Shown: positions 40,995 through 51,721, counted from the first letter of the stretch. The stretch is DNA of 64,000 nucleotides from Clostridiales bacterium (GCA_015055965.1 SVHG01000013.1:1-64000), one strand, 5' to 3'. Notes: a model not told the origin generated them from the sequence alone. A program made the numbers and translations.

Positions 40995-41014
40995 GGGCTG
41001 AAAGCCTTCAGCCC
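40995..41014 (-). promoter_or_regulatory. hairpin between SCIFF precursor and maturase
   Basis: Perfect 8-bp stem GGGCTGAA-AGCC-TTCAGCCC in the intercistronic spacer. Confidence 0.6.
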
Positions 41015-41036
41015 TAATATGATAAGCAAAACTTAA

Positions 41037-41198
41037 TTAGCAGAGTTCTTTAATCTTCTTTTCTCTGGTTTGCTTTTCGCAAGATTGGTTACCAACGGTA
41101 CAGCTAGTCTTGCAAGCTGACTGACAAGTGCTTCTGCATTCGCCACAAGCGGTAAAAGTCTTCTTTTGTGCAACTGCTACAGTTTTAATTCTCTTCAT
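41037..41198 (-). CDS. scfA: SCIFF RiPP precursor peptide (six-cysteine family)
   Basis: Translates to MKRIKTVAVAQKKTFTACGECRSTCQSACKTSCTVGNQSCEKQTREKKIKELC; RBS ggaggtcatttcataATG; immediately upstream of the maturase. Confidence 0.95.
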   Translation of the reverse strand: MKRIKTVAVAQKKTFTACGECRSTCQSACKTSCTVGNQSCEKQTREKKIKELC

Positions 41199-41306
41199 TA
41201 TGAAATGACCTCCGTCAATCTTATTTCTTAATCGTTTATTAAAGCTTACCTTTGCAAGCTCTTTAGGTTAAAACCTTTTTTATTATATACTATTTATCTG
41301 CATTTT

Positions 41307-41696
41307 TCAAGTGCTTTTAGCCCTATTTTTTAAATTTACCCAAATTATTCCAAAAATTGCGCCAAAAATAACGCAAAATAATCCGTTTATTAAAAATTCA
41401 CTTACGCTAAATTTTGCAGAAAGAGCTAAAAAGGTAAACTGCATAAATATCGCGGTAACTAAGCCGGCTATACCGCCGTAAAGTATACCCTTGCTTTGTG
41501 GCATACAAAGAAAAACGCAAACGGCAACCGCAAAAATTCTAACCAGCAGATTAATTACTCTTAAAAGCCAATCGCTAGCCCCCGTAAAATAAATTATTGC
41601 AGAAAAGGTAAAAAGTAAAATTAGCGCCGTCAAAGAAGAAATTAAGCCGGCGGCTATAACTCGCAAGGGATATTTAATACTTGTAAAAATTTGCAT
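41307..41696 (-). CDS. TIGR04086-like membrane protein
   Basis: Four-TM ~129 aa protein between yajC and the SCIFF locus, a typical Clostridia arrangement. Confidence 0.7.
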   Translation of the reverse strand: MQIFTSIKYPLRVIAAGLISSLTALILLFTFSAIIYFTGASDWLLRVINLLVRIFAVAVCVFLCMPQSKGILYGGIAGLVTAIFMQFTFLALSAKFSVSEFLINGLFCVIFGAIFGIIWVNLKNRAKST

Positions 41697-41789
41697 ATAT
41701 TCATTTCTCCACTTTATTTTATTTAAAGGGGGGTAAATTTATGCAATCAAATATTTCTTTATGAGCAAAATTAAGCGCTTATAATAGCG

Positions 41790-41805
41790 TTTAATCGCGC
41801 TATAG
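41790..41805 (-). repeat. dispersed motif copy
   Basis: CTATAGCGCGATTAAA. Confidence 0.8.
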
Positions 41806-41894
41806 GCATATTTTTAACAAAAACACCTCTTCTATTTATTATATAAAAACAAAACGCCCACCCTTTAAAAGAGCAAGCGCTTTTTTTACTATAA

Positions 41895-42326
41895 TTAGTT
41901 GTTTTCTTCGGTAACTTCAGTGGTTTCTTCAAAAGCTTCCTCTGCCTGACCTTCTTCGCCAAACTGTTCTTCGGGTTGGGGATCAATAGGGGGAATTACT
42001 TGGTAAATTGCCATCTTATCTACCTTAATGAAAGAGAAGTTTTCTTCACTACCCGTTTTTAAAACGAAGGTTTCCATATCTCTATCAATTTCAACGATTT
42101 CGCCGTAAATAAGACCGATAGTTTTAACTACGTCGCCAACCTTTAAAGCGTCCATTTTCTTTTGAACCTCTTCTTGCTGTTTCTTTCTTTGGCGACCTTG
42201 TAAAATCCAAAAACCAACTAAAAGAGCAAGAGGAATAATCCAAATTAAAGCGTCGCCTGCGGTGCAACCTGCAGGGGCTGCGGTGCTGTCTGTACCAGAG
42301 CTTAAAAGATTAATTAAAAAATTCAT
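41895..42326 (-). CDS. yajC: preprotein translocase subunit YajC
   Basis: Single TM, RQRKKQQEEVQKKMDALKVGDVVKTIGLIYGEIVEID. Confidence 0.92.
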   Translation of the reverse strand: MNFLINLLSSGTDSTAAPAGCTAGDALIWIIPLALLVGFWILQGRQRKKQQEEVQKKMDALKVGDVVKTIGLIYGEIVEIDRDMETFVLKTGSEENFSFIKVDKMAIYQVIPPIDPQPEEQFGEEGQAEEAFEETTEVTEENN

Positions 42327-42472
42327 AACTATTCTCCATTTGCGCTAAACGTTTCTTTGCGCTATTTATTTTTATTTTATTTTAGCCTTACCCAAATAAA
42401 GATAAAGCAAATTTAACTTAATATATAATAAGATTATTTAACTTTTTTAGCAAGCGTTTTTAGGCTATAAAA

Positions 42473-43666
<1,194 letters not shown>

Positions 43667-44689
43667 TTAGTAAATAAACATAGCGTCGCCAAAGCTAAAA
43701 AATCTATATCTTTCGCTAACGGCTAAATTATATAAATGCAAAGTTTTTTCCCTTGTTAAAAATGCTGAAACGAGCATTATTAAGGTGCTTTCGGGCAAGT
43801 GGAAATTGGTTATTAAAGCGTCTACACACTTAAACTTGTAGGGGGGATAAATAAATATTCCCGTATTACCACAGGCTTCCCTTACGAAGCCATTTTCATC
43901 TGCAACCGTTTCTAGCGTGCGAACGCTGGTAGTGCCGACGGCAATTACCCTGCGCCCTTCTTTTTTTGCTCTATTAATCTTTTCTGCTTCCGCGCCGTCT
44001 ATATTATAATATTCAACGTGCATTTCGTGCTCTAAAATATTTTCGCTTTTTACCGGGCGGAAAGTACCTAAGCCAACGTTAAGCTGAACTCTTGCAAATT
44101 CAACACCCTTTTCTTCTAACCTTTTCATTAGCTCAAGCGTAAAATGCAAGCCTGCCGTAGGCGCTGCAGAAGAGCCTTCCTTTTTGCAATACACCGTTTG
44201 ATAGCGCTCTTGGTCTTTTAGCTTTTCACGAATATAAGGAGGTAAAGGCATTTCTCCCACTCTTGAAAGTATATCTTCAAAAACACCTTCAAATTTAAAG
44301 CGGATAATTCTTTCGCCCGTTTCCGTTCTGGATAAAACTGTTAACGAAAGCTCTTCGTTAACGGTTAACTCTACGCCTTCCTTCGCCTTCTTACCCGGCT
44401 TAACTAAAACCTCCCAGTCGGTAAGGTTTAAGCGCTTTAATAAAAGCACCTCTATTTTACCGCCGTTTTTAGTGTAAGCAAATATTCTTGCGGGGTATAC
44501 CTTGGTGTCGTTTATAACCAATAAATCCCCCGGCTTAAGCATTTGTTCTATATCGTAAAAGTGCTTGTGCTCTACCCTTTGCTCTTCCCTATTATAGCAT
44601 AACAGTCTGGAGCTATCTCTTGGATAAACGGGGGTTTGAGCAATAAGCTCTTCCGGTAAATCGTAATAAAAATCTGAAGTCTTTAACAT
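43667..44689 (-). CDS. queA: S-adenosylmethionine:tRNA ribosyltransferase-isomerase
   Basis: FYYDLPEELIAQTP, AAPTAGLHFT, ITNFHLPESTLIMLVSAF. Confidence 0.98.
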   Translation of the reverse strand: MLKTSDFYYDLPEELIAQTPVYPRDSSRLLCYNREEQRVEHKHFYDIEQMLKPGDLLVINDTKVYPARIFAYTKNGGKIEVLLLKRLNLTDWEVLVKPGKKAKEGVELTVNEELSLTVLSRTETGERIIRFKFEGVFEDILSRVGEMPLPPYIREKLKDQERYQTVYCKKEGSSAAPTAGLHFTLELMKRLEEKGVEFARVQLNVGLGTFRPVKSENILEHEMHVEYYNIDGAEAEKINRAKKEGRRVIAVGTTSVRTLETVADENGFVREACGNTGIFIYPPYKFKCVDALITNFHLPESTLIMLVSAFLTREKTLHLYNLAVSERYRFFSFGDAMFIY

Positions 44690-44722
44690 TTAATCTTTTC
44701 CTGTTTTTACTTAAAATATGCC

Positions 44723-44738
44723 GTTAATCAACTTATAC
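44723..44738 (-). repeat. degenerate dispersed motif copy (stem GCC/GGC)
   Basis: GTATAAGTTGATTAAC. Confidence 0.6.
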
Positions 44739-44744
44739 GGCAAC

Positions 44745-45818
44745 TTATTCATCATCTTCGCCGTCAAACATACTAAGCTGTTTTTTCTGCTTAGCGGTCA
44801 TTTTTATACCAAGATGCTCGTACGCCTTTTTAGTGCACACCCTACCCCTTGGCGTTCTTGCAATAAAGCCAAGCTGTAAAAGGTAGGGCTCGTAAACGTC
44901 TTCTATGGTATTCTTATCTTCGTTAATGGTTGCAGCCAGAGTTTCTAATCCAACCGGCCCGCCTGAAAACTTGTTAATCATAGAGGTTAAAAGGTTTATA
45001 TCTATATTATCAAGCCCTAGCGGGTCTATTTCCATTCTTTCAAGCGCAAGCTTTGCATCTGCAACGGTAATAGTTTCGTGACCTAAAACGGAAGCGTAAT
45101 CTCTTACTCTTTTTAAAAGTCTGTTTGCAATACGTGGCGTTCCCCTACTGCGTGAAGCAAGCTCTAACGCGCCTTGGCGTTCTATACCTATACCTAAAAC
45201 GTTTGCAGAGCGTGAAACGATTTCTGCCAATTCGCTTACCGAATACATTTCTAAACGGCAAAGCACGCCGAATCTATCACGCAAGGGGGAAGAAAGCATT
45301 CCCGCCTTAGTGGTAGCGCCTATAAGCGTAAACTTCTTAAGGGGTATTTGCACCGTTCTTGCAGAAGGTCCTTTACCAATGATAATATCAAGAGAAAAGT
45401 CTTCCATAGCGGGATATAAAATTTCTTCAACGGTATGATTTAAGCGGTGAATTTCATCTATAAATAAAACGTCGCCTTCGTTCATATTCGTTAAAATAGC
45501 CGCTAAATCCCCTGCCTTTTCTATTGAAGGACCGCTGGTAACCCTTATAGAAACGCCCATTTCGTTAGCGATAATGTGCGCAAGAGTGGTTTTACCAAGC
45601 CCGGGAGGGCCGTAAAGCAAAACGTGATCTAAGGGCTCGCCTCTAAGCTTTGCCGCCTGCATATATACCGCAAGGTTAGACTTTACCTTTTCTTGCCCAA
45701 CGTATCCTTCCATTGACTTAGGTCTTAAAATATTTTCAACCTCGTCAAATTCCGTTCTGGTGCTTAAAATCAGTCTATCCTCTTCGTTATCTTGTTCAAA
45801 TAATTCTTCGTCTAACAT
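44745..45818 (-). CDS. ruvB: Holliday junction helicase RuvB
   Basis: [26 protein letters not shown]. Confidence 0.98.
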   Translation of the reverse strand: MLDEELFEQDNEEDRLILSTRTEFDEVENILRPKSMEGYVGQEKVKSNLAVYMQAAKLRGEPLDHVLLYGPPGLGKTTLAHIIANEMGVSIRVTSGPSIEKAGDLAAILTNMNEGDVLFIDEIHRLNHTVEEILYPAMEDFSLDIIIGKGPSARTVQIPLKKFTLIGATTKAGMLSSPLRDRFGVLCRLEMYSVSELAEIVSRSANVLGIGIERQGALELASRSRGTPRIANRLLKRVRDYASVLGHETITVADAKLALERMEIDPLGLDNIDINLLTSMINKFSGGPVGLETLAATINEDKNTIEDVYEPYLLQLGFIARTPRGRVCTKKAYEHLGIKMTAKQKKQLSMFDGEDDE

Positions 45819-45859
45819 AATAAACCCACGAAAATAAATTTGTTATATTGTAATAATAC

Positions 45860-46453
45860 CTACGCTAAAGAGCGAAGTGCGATTGCAATAATTTCTTCAA
45901 CGGCGTTAGCGCCCGCGCTCATTGCACCGTTAACTGCCTTAACTGCAACGGAGCGGGTATACCCCAAGCTGATAAGCGCCATAACTGCGTTTTCCGCCTC
46001 GCTAGTATGAGTAGTAGAAGCAAGCAAGGGGCAATCTGAGCCACTATCACCGATAGAGCTTACGCTTTCCCTTAATTCAACTATAATTCTTTCCGCGCTC
46101 TTTTTACCAAGCCCTTTAATTCTGGAAAGAGCCTTTACGTCCGAAGTGGCAATAGCAAGCGCCAAATCCTTTAAACTCATACCGCTTAAAATAGTAATTC
46201 CCATCTTTGCGCCTACCCCCGAAACGGAAATAAGCTTTAAAAACATCTTCTTTTCTTCCAAGGAAACGAAACCGTATAACGCAATACCGTCCTCCTTTAC
46301 CTGAAGGTAGGTAAAAATACCCCCCTCTCTATCCTGCATCATTTTAGAAAACGCAGAAACGGAACAGGTTATTTCATAGCCTATTCCATTATTTTCTAAA
46401 AGTATAACGTTATCGTTATTAGATATAACCTTTCCCTTTATGTATCCAATCAT
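45860..46453 (-). CDS. ruvA: Holliday junction protein RuvA
   Basis: MIGYIKGKV..., SGVGAKMGITILSG, IKGLGKKSAERIIVEL. Confidence 0.97.
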   Translation of the reverse strand: MIGYIKGKVISNNDNVILLENNGIGYEITCSVSAFSKMMQDREGGIFTYLQVKEDGIALYGFVSLEEKKMFLKLISVSGVGAKMGITILSGMSLKDLALAIATSDVKALSRIKGLGKKSAERIIVELRESVSSIGDSGSDCPLLASTTHTSEAENAVMALISLGYTRSVAVKAVNGAMSAGANAVEEIIAIALRSLA

Positions 46454-46502
46454 ACTTCACCCATACGTTGTGTTTTTTGGCTGATTTTACTTAAAAACCG
46501 CG

Positions 46503-46518
46503 CTATAAGGCGATTATT
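46503..46518 (+). repeat. dispersed motif copy
   Basis: CTATAAGGCGATTATT. Confidence 0.75.
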
Positions 46519-46532
46519 AAGCATTTTAAAAA

Positions 46533-47030
46533 TTAGCGTATTCCAAACGCGCCTGAAATTCTGTTTGTGAAAACGTGTGTAAGAGCAACTGCAACGGCAT
46601 CTGCTGCGTCGTCTGGCTTAGGAATGGACTTAAGCTTTAAAAGAGTTTTAACCATTTGCTGAATTTGGTTTTTATCTGCCCTGCCGTAGCCGGTAATTGC
46701 CTGCTTAATTTGCAAGGGCGTATATTCGTAAAGCCTACCGCATTCTTTAACGCAGGTAAGCAAAATAACCCCTCTTGCCTGAGCAACGTTTATTGCCGTT
46801 TTTTGGTTGTTGTTAAAGAATAGCTCTTCAAGCGCAACCTCATCCGGCTTATATTTATCTATAAGCTTTTTTAAGGACTGCTCTAGCATTGCAAGTCTAG
46901 TGGGCAAGCGCTCTTCCTTAGGGGTTAAAATAACGCCGTAATCAAGCACCCTTACGCCACCGCGAGCATCCTTATCAAGCACGCCGAAGCCAACAGTCGC
47001 AAGCCCCGGATCTATGCCTAAAATAACCAT
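46533..47030 (-). CDS. ruvC: Holliday junction endonuclease RuvC
   Basis: GIDPGLATVGFGV, ALEELFFNNNQKTAI, DDAADAVAVALTH. Confidence 0.97.
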   Translation of the reverse strand: MVILGIDPGLATVGFGVLDKDARGGVRVLDYGVILTPKEERLPTRLAMLEQSLKKLIDKYKPDEVALEELFFNNNQKTAINVAQARGVILLTCVKECGRLYEYTPLQIKQAITGYGRADKNQIQQMVKTLLKLKSIPKPDDAADAVAVALTHVFTNRISGAFGIR

Positions 47031-47046
47031 ATTTTTACCACCGTAT

Positions 47047-47126
47047 AAAAATACTTTCTTAATTAACCGTAACGCAAGCCGTTAAAAATACTTTCTTAAT
47101 TAACCGTAACGCAAGCCGTTAAAAAT
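47047..47126. repeat. 37-bp tandem repeat (2 copies plus partial)
   Basis: aaaaatactttcttaattaaccgtaacgcaagccgtt repeated back to back, followed by aaaaata. Confidence 0.9.
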
Positions 47127-47161
47127 AACGCACTTTAATAACCGCTTACGCAAATTTTTTG

Positions 47162-48055
47162 TTACGTATTAGCGCCAAAGCTTTTAATTACGAAGTTTGC
47201 TTCAAAGCAAATACCGTTAATTAAAAACTTTTCTTCTAATTGTTCGTTTAAATTAACGCCGTACTGTAAATCTACCCTTTTGCCGTTAATTATCGCGCGG
47301 AAAAAGCTCTTTTCTTTATCTAAAAGATTAGCGTACGATAACATATACGCCTTTTTACCGCGTAAGAACACCTTACCCTGTGGAAGGCTACAATTCATAT
47401 AGAAGCTATAAATTAACCTTTCGGGCGTAACGTTAGTAAGTAGCTTACCAACGAATTCGTGCGCTTCTATTATTATCTTACAGGTTACGGCTGGAGTAGC
47501 AGTGCCTTCTTCATCCTTTTTTTCATCTTCATTACGGGCAGATTCTACCGTTATACCCAAGCTTTTTAGGTTGTTTAGTAGAATTTGATATTCCCTATCT
47601 TGAATGCAAACGAAAAACTCCCCTTCCGAGCAAAGCACTAAATCCTCGTTAACCAAAAAGGTATGAGCTTCGCGGAAGCTTGGCTTTGACGCAAATTCAT
47701 TTTGAAGATCGGTAAGCTCACAGCCCGCGTTGTTTTTTATATACTCTAAAATAAGTAGCGAAAGGGGTGTGAATTTTTTTGCCTTTCTGTTAATATCGAA
47801 TACGGAAGGAGTTTTATACTTTATAAAAGGCGGGCATCTTTTGTAAACCTCCTTTTTAAATGCCTTTAACTCATCTTGAGTGGCAACGACCTTTAATCCG
47901 TTTTCGGTATATTCTACTAATTTCGTATCTTTTACAGATAAAAAGAAATCCAAAAGCTTACCTTCCTTTCCCCTTGCAATAGCAAGAAAATCGCTAAAAG
48001 GAATAATCTTCGTATCCTTTGCTCTTTTTAAAAGATATCTTGTAAATTCTATCAT
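47162..48055 (-). CDS. hypothetical protein
   Basis: 297 aa; start overlaps the stop of the upstream 849-aa gene by 1 nt, implying translational coupling. Confidence 0.7.
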   Translation of the reverse strand: MIEFTRYLLKRAKDTKIIPFSDFLAIARGKEGKLLDFFLSVKDTKLVEYTENGLKVVATQDELKAFKKEVYKRCPPFIKYKTPSVFDINRKAKKFTPLSLLILEYIKNNAGCELTDLQNEFASKPSFREAHTFLVNEDLVLCSEGEFFVCIQDREYQILLNNLKSLGITVESARNEDEKKDEEGTATPAVTCKIIIEAHEFVGKLLTNVTPERLIYSFYMNCSLPQGKVFLRGKKAYMLSYANLLDKEKSFFRAIINGKRVDLQYGVNLNEQLEEKFLINGICFEANFVIKSFGANT

Positions 48056-50604
48056 TAGTTATCTTCCCTTTTACCCATTCCGGTAATTACGTTTATTACG
48101 TCGTAAAGCTTATTAGATATAGGCAACGCGTTAAACGCGCATAAATAGTTGTGCATTTTTATTTGATCACAGCGTTTAGAATCAAAGAACCAGCCGTTTG
48201 CAATATGGAATCTGTTCCAGCGCTCGTGCTCTACCGCCGTAAGTCTGTTTATTTCCGCGTTATCTACTTCGCTTTCGTTAGCTAAAGCAAGCTTATAATA
48301 AGCCCAATAATAGAGGCTGAATATTGAAGCGGCGTAGTTAGATTGCTTTTTAAAGGTATCAATAAACAACCACTTTTCACGCATTACGCGGTATTCATTA
48401 ACGTATTTTTCGGGCGAAATAGCCATTTCAACAAGGTCTTTCGTGCTCTTATTAGAAAGTCCCATTAAATATTCCCTTAAATCGTTAGAAATACCTTCCT
48501 TTAAGAAGTTATAAGCAAAGTTATACTTCATTGCTTCGCTATCGTCAATAATCATATCGTAGCTGAACATATCCTCGCTTGCGCCGTAAACCACAACCTT
48601 AACCTCGCTAACCCTTTCGCCGTTAGCGTTAGTCCAATTAATTCTTTCGTAGTTCTTTTTATCACGAATATTAACGTAAATGGTAGATTCAATAGTTTTA
48701 CCGCTTGATGCGCGCTCGCACATTATATCAGAAATTAATGCGTTTGCCATTAGAATATTACGTTCGTCGTCGCCAAGCGCAATAATAAAGGCTTTAAAAT
48801 GCTCTTTCGTGCTTGATTCTCCCGTCTTTTTATCTATAAATTTAACGAAGGAATCCTCGAATGCAGATACCTTATGGAATGCAACTACCGGTAGATTTAA
48901 ATATTTTTCCACGTCCTTATAGCAGTTAGGCAGGCTTTCCTTATAGCTATTGCACCAGCTTTCGTACGCCTTTAAATATTCTTCCTTATCCTCTTTGTTT
49001 TCGTTCTTTTTCTTTACTGCTTCTAAGTCTTTATCTATTTCATCCCTAACGGCTTTAGCGTATTCCTTAATAGTTTCGTCACTATAAATTTCACTAAAAC
49101 GCTTTTCTTTTTCCCATTCTTCTTGGGTAACGGGCTCTATTTTATTCCCCTTATCAACACAAGTAAACATGGGATGCTTAAACTCAAATAGACCTGCAGA
49201 CGAGCTTGTTTGGGGATCGTAAACGTCTGCTATAAAGCGTGAAGGCACTTTATCGTTATCTACGTAAGCAGTTGCGTGATAAAGATGCTTCATTGACTGC
49301 TGACCGTTAGTACCGAAGCCCAACACCATAACTCTATAATTACCTTCTGCGTTAGGTAAAGAATTGTTAACGAAGCGCTGTATACCGTTTAAAGCTTTTT
49401 CTTCTTGAGTGCTTCCCGTTCCGCTGTTAAGAATAACGGCTTGTCTTTGCTTTGCAAGGCACTTACCTGCAAGGTCAGCCTCGTTTATAAGGGTAAGCTG
49501 AAAATAAGAAGAGAAGAACTTAACCGCATTTTCAAAGGGGGTTGACCTAGTATCACTTTCTACGCCGTATACCCTTTTAATTTCATCCATTAACGCGTCA
49601 CCGTCGTAGCCGTTAAAGGCTTTAGCTATAATTTGTTCGGTTTCGCGTTTATAAAATTCGTAGTTAATATCGTTATCTGCAAGAATATAAAAGTTAATTA
49701 CCGCTGATTTTTCAAGAGAATATTCCTTTTTTCCGTCAACTTCCCTTTCGGTAACCAGCTTGTTTGCAAGAATAGCTATTTCCCTTAAAACCGCGCTACT
49801 GTTAACCGATTCCAAACCGCTTAGCTTTTCGTTGGTATCCATAGCGAAGAAATGAACCTTACATTCCTGCTCTGCGGTTAATTTTTGCACTCTAAAGAAA
49901 TCCATAAACACGGGTAAGCCTAAATGAGCAAACACACCGCCGTCGTTTTTAGCCTTGTTTGAATAGGACCAGTAATAATAGCCGTTAGCCATGATTTCGC
50001 GGTGAAGCTCGTTCTTTCCGTCAAAGGATTCTAAGCCCTCACCCGTGAATATAATAACGCATTCACGCGCGCTTTTTTCATGATGGGCGTTAATACTGTT
50101 TGCAAGCGTTAAGCTTTCTTCGGTCACTGCAGAAAAGATATAAAAATCAGTCTTTCCCGCGCGCATTTTTCTTTTAAAGTTAAAAAACATTCTAATTCCG
50201 CTGTAAATTTCATAGCTTACCTTAGCGGTTAAAACGCTTAAAACCATTATGCCCGCGTATAGAGAAGAGCCTGCGTATAAGCACTTTAATAAGGCGTTAA
50301 TTTCTTCTGAAAAATCACTTAAGCCTTCAAAGGTAAAACCGCCTATACCGCTATAAATTGCGGCAAAGGTGTTTTCCATACTCTTCCAAAAGTCGTTGGA
50401 AGCAACGCCGTTTAAGCCGCCCGTTTTAAAGATTATAACGAACTTTACGGATATACTTACCAAAACAGCAAAGGCAAGAATTATAATTTCTACGGAAAAT
50501 TTTGAATTTGATTTTACTTGGCGAAGCTTAAAATATGCAAGCATAGAAAGAGCGTAAGCCCCAAGCATAATTAAAACACCGGCAAGAATACCTAATATAA
50601 CCAT
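48055..50604 (-). CDS. membrane-anchored TrkA-N-like protein with C-terminal RyR-like domain
   Basis: N-terminal TM helices; Rossmann-like VMVLGFGTNGQQSMKHL; C-terminal AVEHERWNRFHIANGWFF...MHNYLCAFNAL. Confidence 0.65.
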   Translation of the reverse strand: MVILGILAGVLIMLGAYALSMLAYFKLRQVKSNSKFSVEIIILAFAVLVSISVKFVIIFKTGGLNGVASNDFWKSMENTFAAIYSGIGGFTFEGLSDFSEEINALLKCLYAGSSLYAGIMVLSVLTAKVSYEIYSGIRMFFNFKRKMRAGKTDFYIFSAVTEESLTLANSINAHHEKSARECVIIFTGEGLESFDGKNELHREIMANGYYYWSYSNKAKNDGGVFAHLGLPVFMDFFRVQKLTAEQECKVHFFAMDTNEKLSGLESVNSSAVLREIAILANKLVTEREVDGKKEYSLEKSAVINFYILADNDINYEFYKRETEQIIAKAFNGYDGDALMDEIKRVYGVESDTRSTPFENAVKFFSSYFQLTLINEADLAGKCLAKQRQAVILNSGTGSTQEEKALNGIQRFVNNSLPNAEGNYRVMVLGFGTNGQQSMKHLYHATAYVDNDKVPSRFIADVYDPQTSSSAGLFEFKHPMFTCVDKGNKIEPVTQEEWEKEKRFSEIYSDETIKEYAKAVRDEIDKDLEAVKKKNENKEDKEEYLKAYESWCNSYKESLPNCYKDVEKYLNLPVVAFHKVSAFEDSFVKFIDKKTGESSTKEHFKAFIIALGDDERNILMANALISDIMCERASSGKTIESTIYVNIRDKKNYERINWTNANGERVSEVKVVVYGASEDMFSYDMIIDDSEAMKYNFAYNFLKEGISNDLREYLMGLSNKSTKDLVEMAISPEKYVNEYRVMREKWLFIDTFKKQSNYAASIFSLYYWAYYKLALANESEVDNAEINRLTAVEHERWNRFHIANGWFFDSKRCDQIKMHNYLCAFNALPISNKLYDVINVITGMGKREDN

Positions 50605-50613
50605 ACTACCCCC

Positions 50614-50628
50614 CTATAAGCGATTAAC
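50614..50628 (+). repeat. dispersed motif copy overlapping clpP stop codon
   Basis: CTATAAGCGATTAAC (one base shorter). Confidence 0.7.
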
Positions 50629-51163
50629 CTACAACCTCGCCTTTACCTGATAAAATACCGTCTATAATGCCGTATTCTAAAGCTTCCTCTGCGCTCATCC
50701 AATTATCGCGTTCGCAGTCTGCATGAATTTTTTCAAGTGATACGCCAATATTTTCAGCCATGATTTCTTCTAATATTTCCCTTGATTTTAAAAGACTTTC
50801 AGCAGTTCTTTTAAGTTCTGTTTGTGAGCTTTGGAAGCCGTTTTGAACATAAATTAAGGGTTGGTGTATAAGCACTCTGCTATGCGGTAAAGCAAATCTT
50901 CTGCCCTTTTTACCGCAAGAAAGTAAGAATGCACCCATTGACGCAGCCATACCGTAGCAAACGGTAGATACGGGCGCGCTTATATGCTTAATGGTATCGT
51001 AAATAGCAAGGCCGTGCAAAATACTTCCGCCGGGGGAATTTATGTAAAGACTGATTTCTTCCTTGCTATCCTGCTTATCAAAATCAAGAAGCTTTAAAAC
51101 GGTGCGCATTGCGCTTGCTTCGTCTACACTTCCGTCCAATAAAATGATTCTGGGCTCTTTCAT
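50624..51163 (-). CDS. ClpP-family serine protease, N-terminally short
   Basis: INSPGG, CYGMAASMGAFLL (Ser), RVLIHQP (His), CERDNWMSAEEALEYGIID (Asp). Confidence 0.93.
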   Translation of the reverse strand: MKEPRIILLDGSVDEASAMRTVLKLLDFDKQDSKEEISLYINSPGGSILHGLAIYDTIKHISAPVSTVCYGMAASMGAFLLSCGKKGRRFALPHSRVLIHQPLIYVQNGFQSSQTELKRTAESLLKSREILEEIMAENIGVSLEKIHADCERDNWMSAEEALEYGIIDGILSGKGEVVG

Positions 51164-51175
51164 TTTTCTTCCTCC

Positions 51176-51721
51176 TTAAAGTATTTCGTCTATAATGCCG
51201 TAAGCTAAAGCCTCTTCAGTGGTAAAGCGAACGCCCTCCTCACAGTCCTCGTGAACGGTTTCAAGCGCCTGACCGGTACATTTAGAAAGCTCTTCTTCAA
51301 ATACCTTACGCTTTACGTCTACTTCCCTTGCTTCAATGGCGATTTCGGTTTGCTGGTTCGCGCCCGCGCCAATGTACGCGTGGGGCTGAGAGAAGCAAAT
51401 TTCACTATGTCTTAAAGCAAATCTTCTACCCTTAGTGCATTTTGCTAAAAGTAAGGTAGCATAGCTATTAACAGAGCCTACGCAAATTCCGGTTACGGGA
51501 TTTTCTATGGTAGAAAGAGTATCGTAAATAGCCATCATATCTAAATGCTCACCGCCGTAAGAAGAAATAAATAACTGAATTTCTTCGCTGGGATCAATAG
51601 CAGAATAGGAAAGCAACTGAAAAATTATTTTAGATGCGGTGGCGCTATCTACGTAACCGCAAAGAACTATTATACGGCTTTCTTTTAATCTTTGTTCAAA
51701 ATCAGACGAATTATAAGACAT
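51176..51721 (-). CDS. ClpP-family paralogue lacking catalytic His/Asp (ClpR-like)
   Basis: ISSYGGE, CVGSVNSYATLLL, EICFSQP (His to Ser), CEEGVRFTTEEALAYGIID (Asp lost); RBS ggaggaaaatATG supports start at 51721. Confidence 0.88.
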   Translation of the reverse strand: MSYNSSDFEQRLKESRIIVLCGYVDSATASKIIFQLLSYSAIDPSEEIQLFISSYGGEHLDMMAIYDTLSTIENPVTGICVGSVNSYATLLLAKCTKGRRFALRHSEICFSQPHAYIGAGANQQTEIAIEAREVDVKRKVFEEELSKCTGQALETVHEDCEEGVRFTTEEALAYGIIDEIL

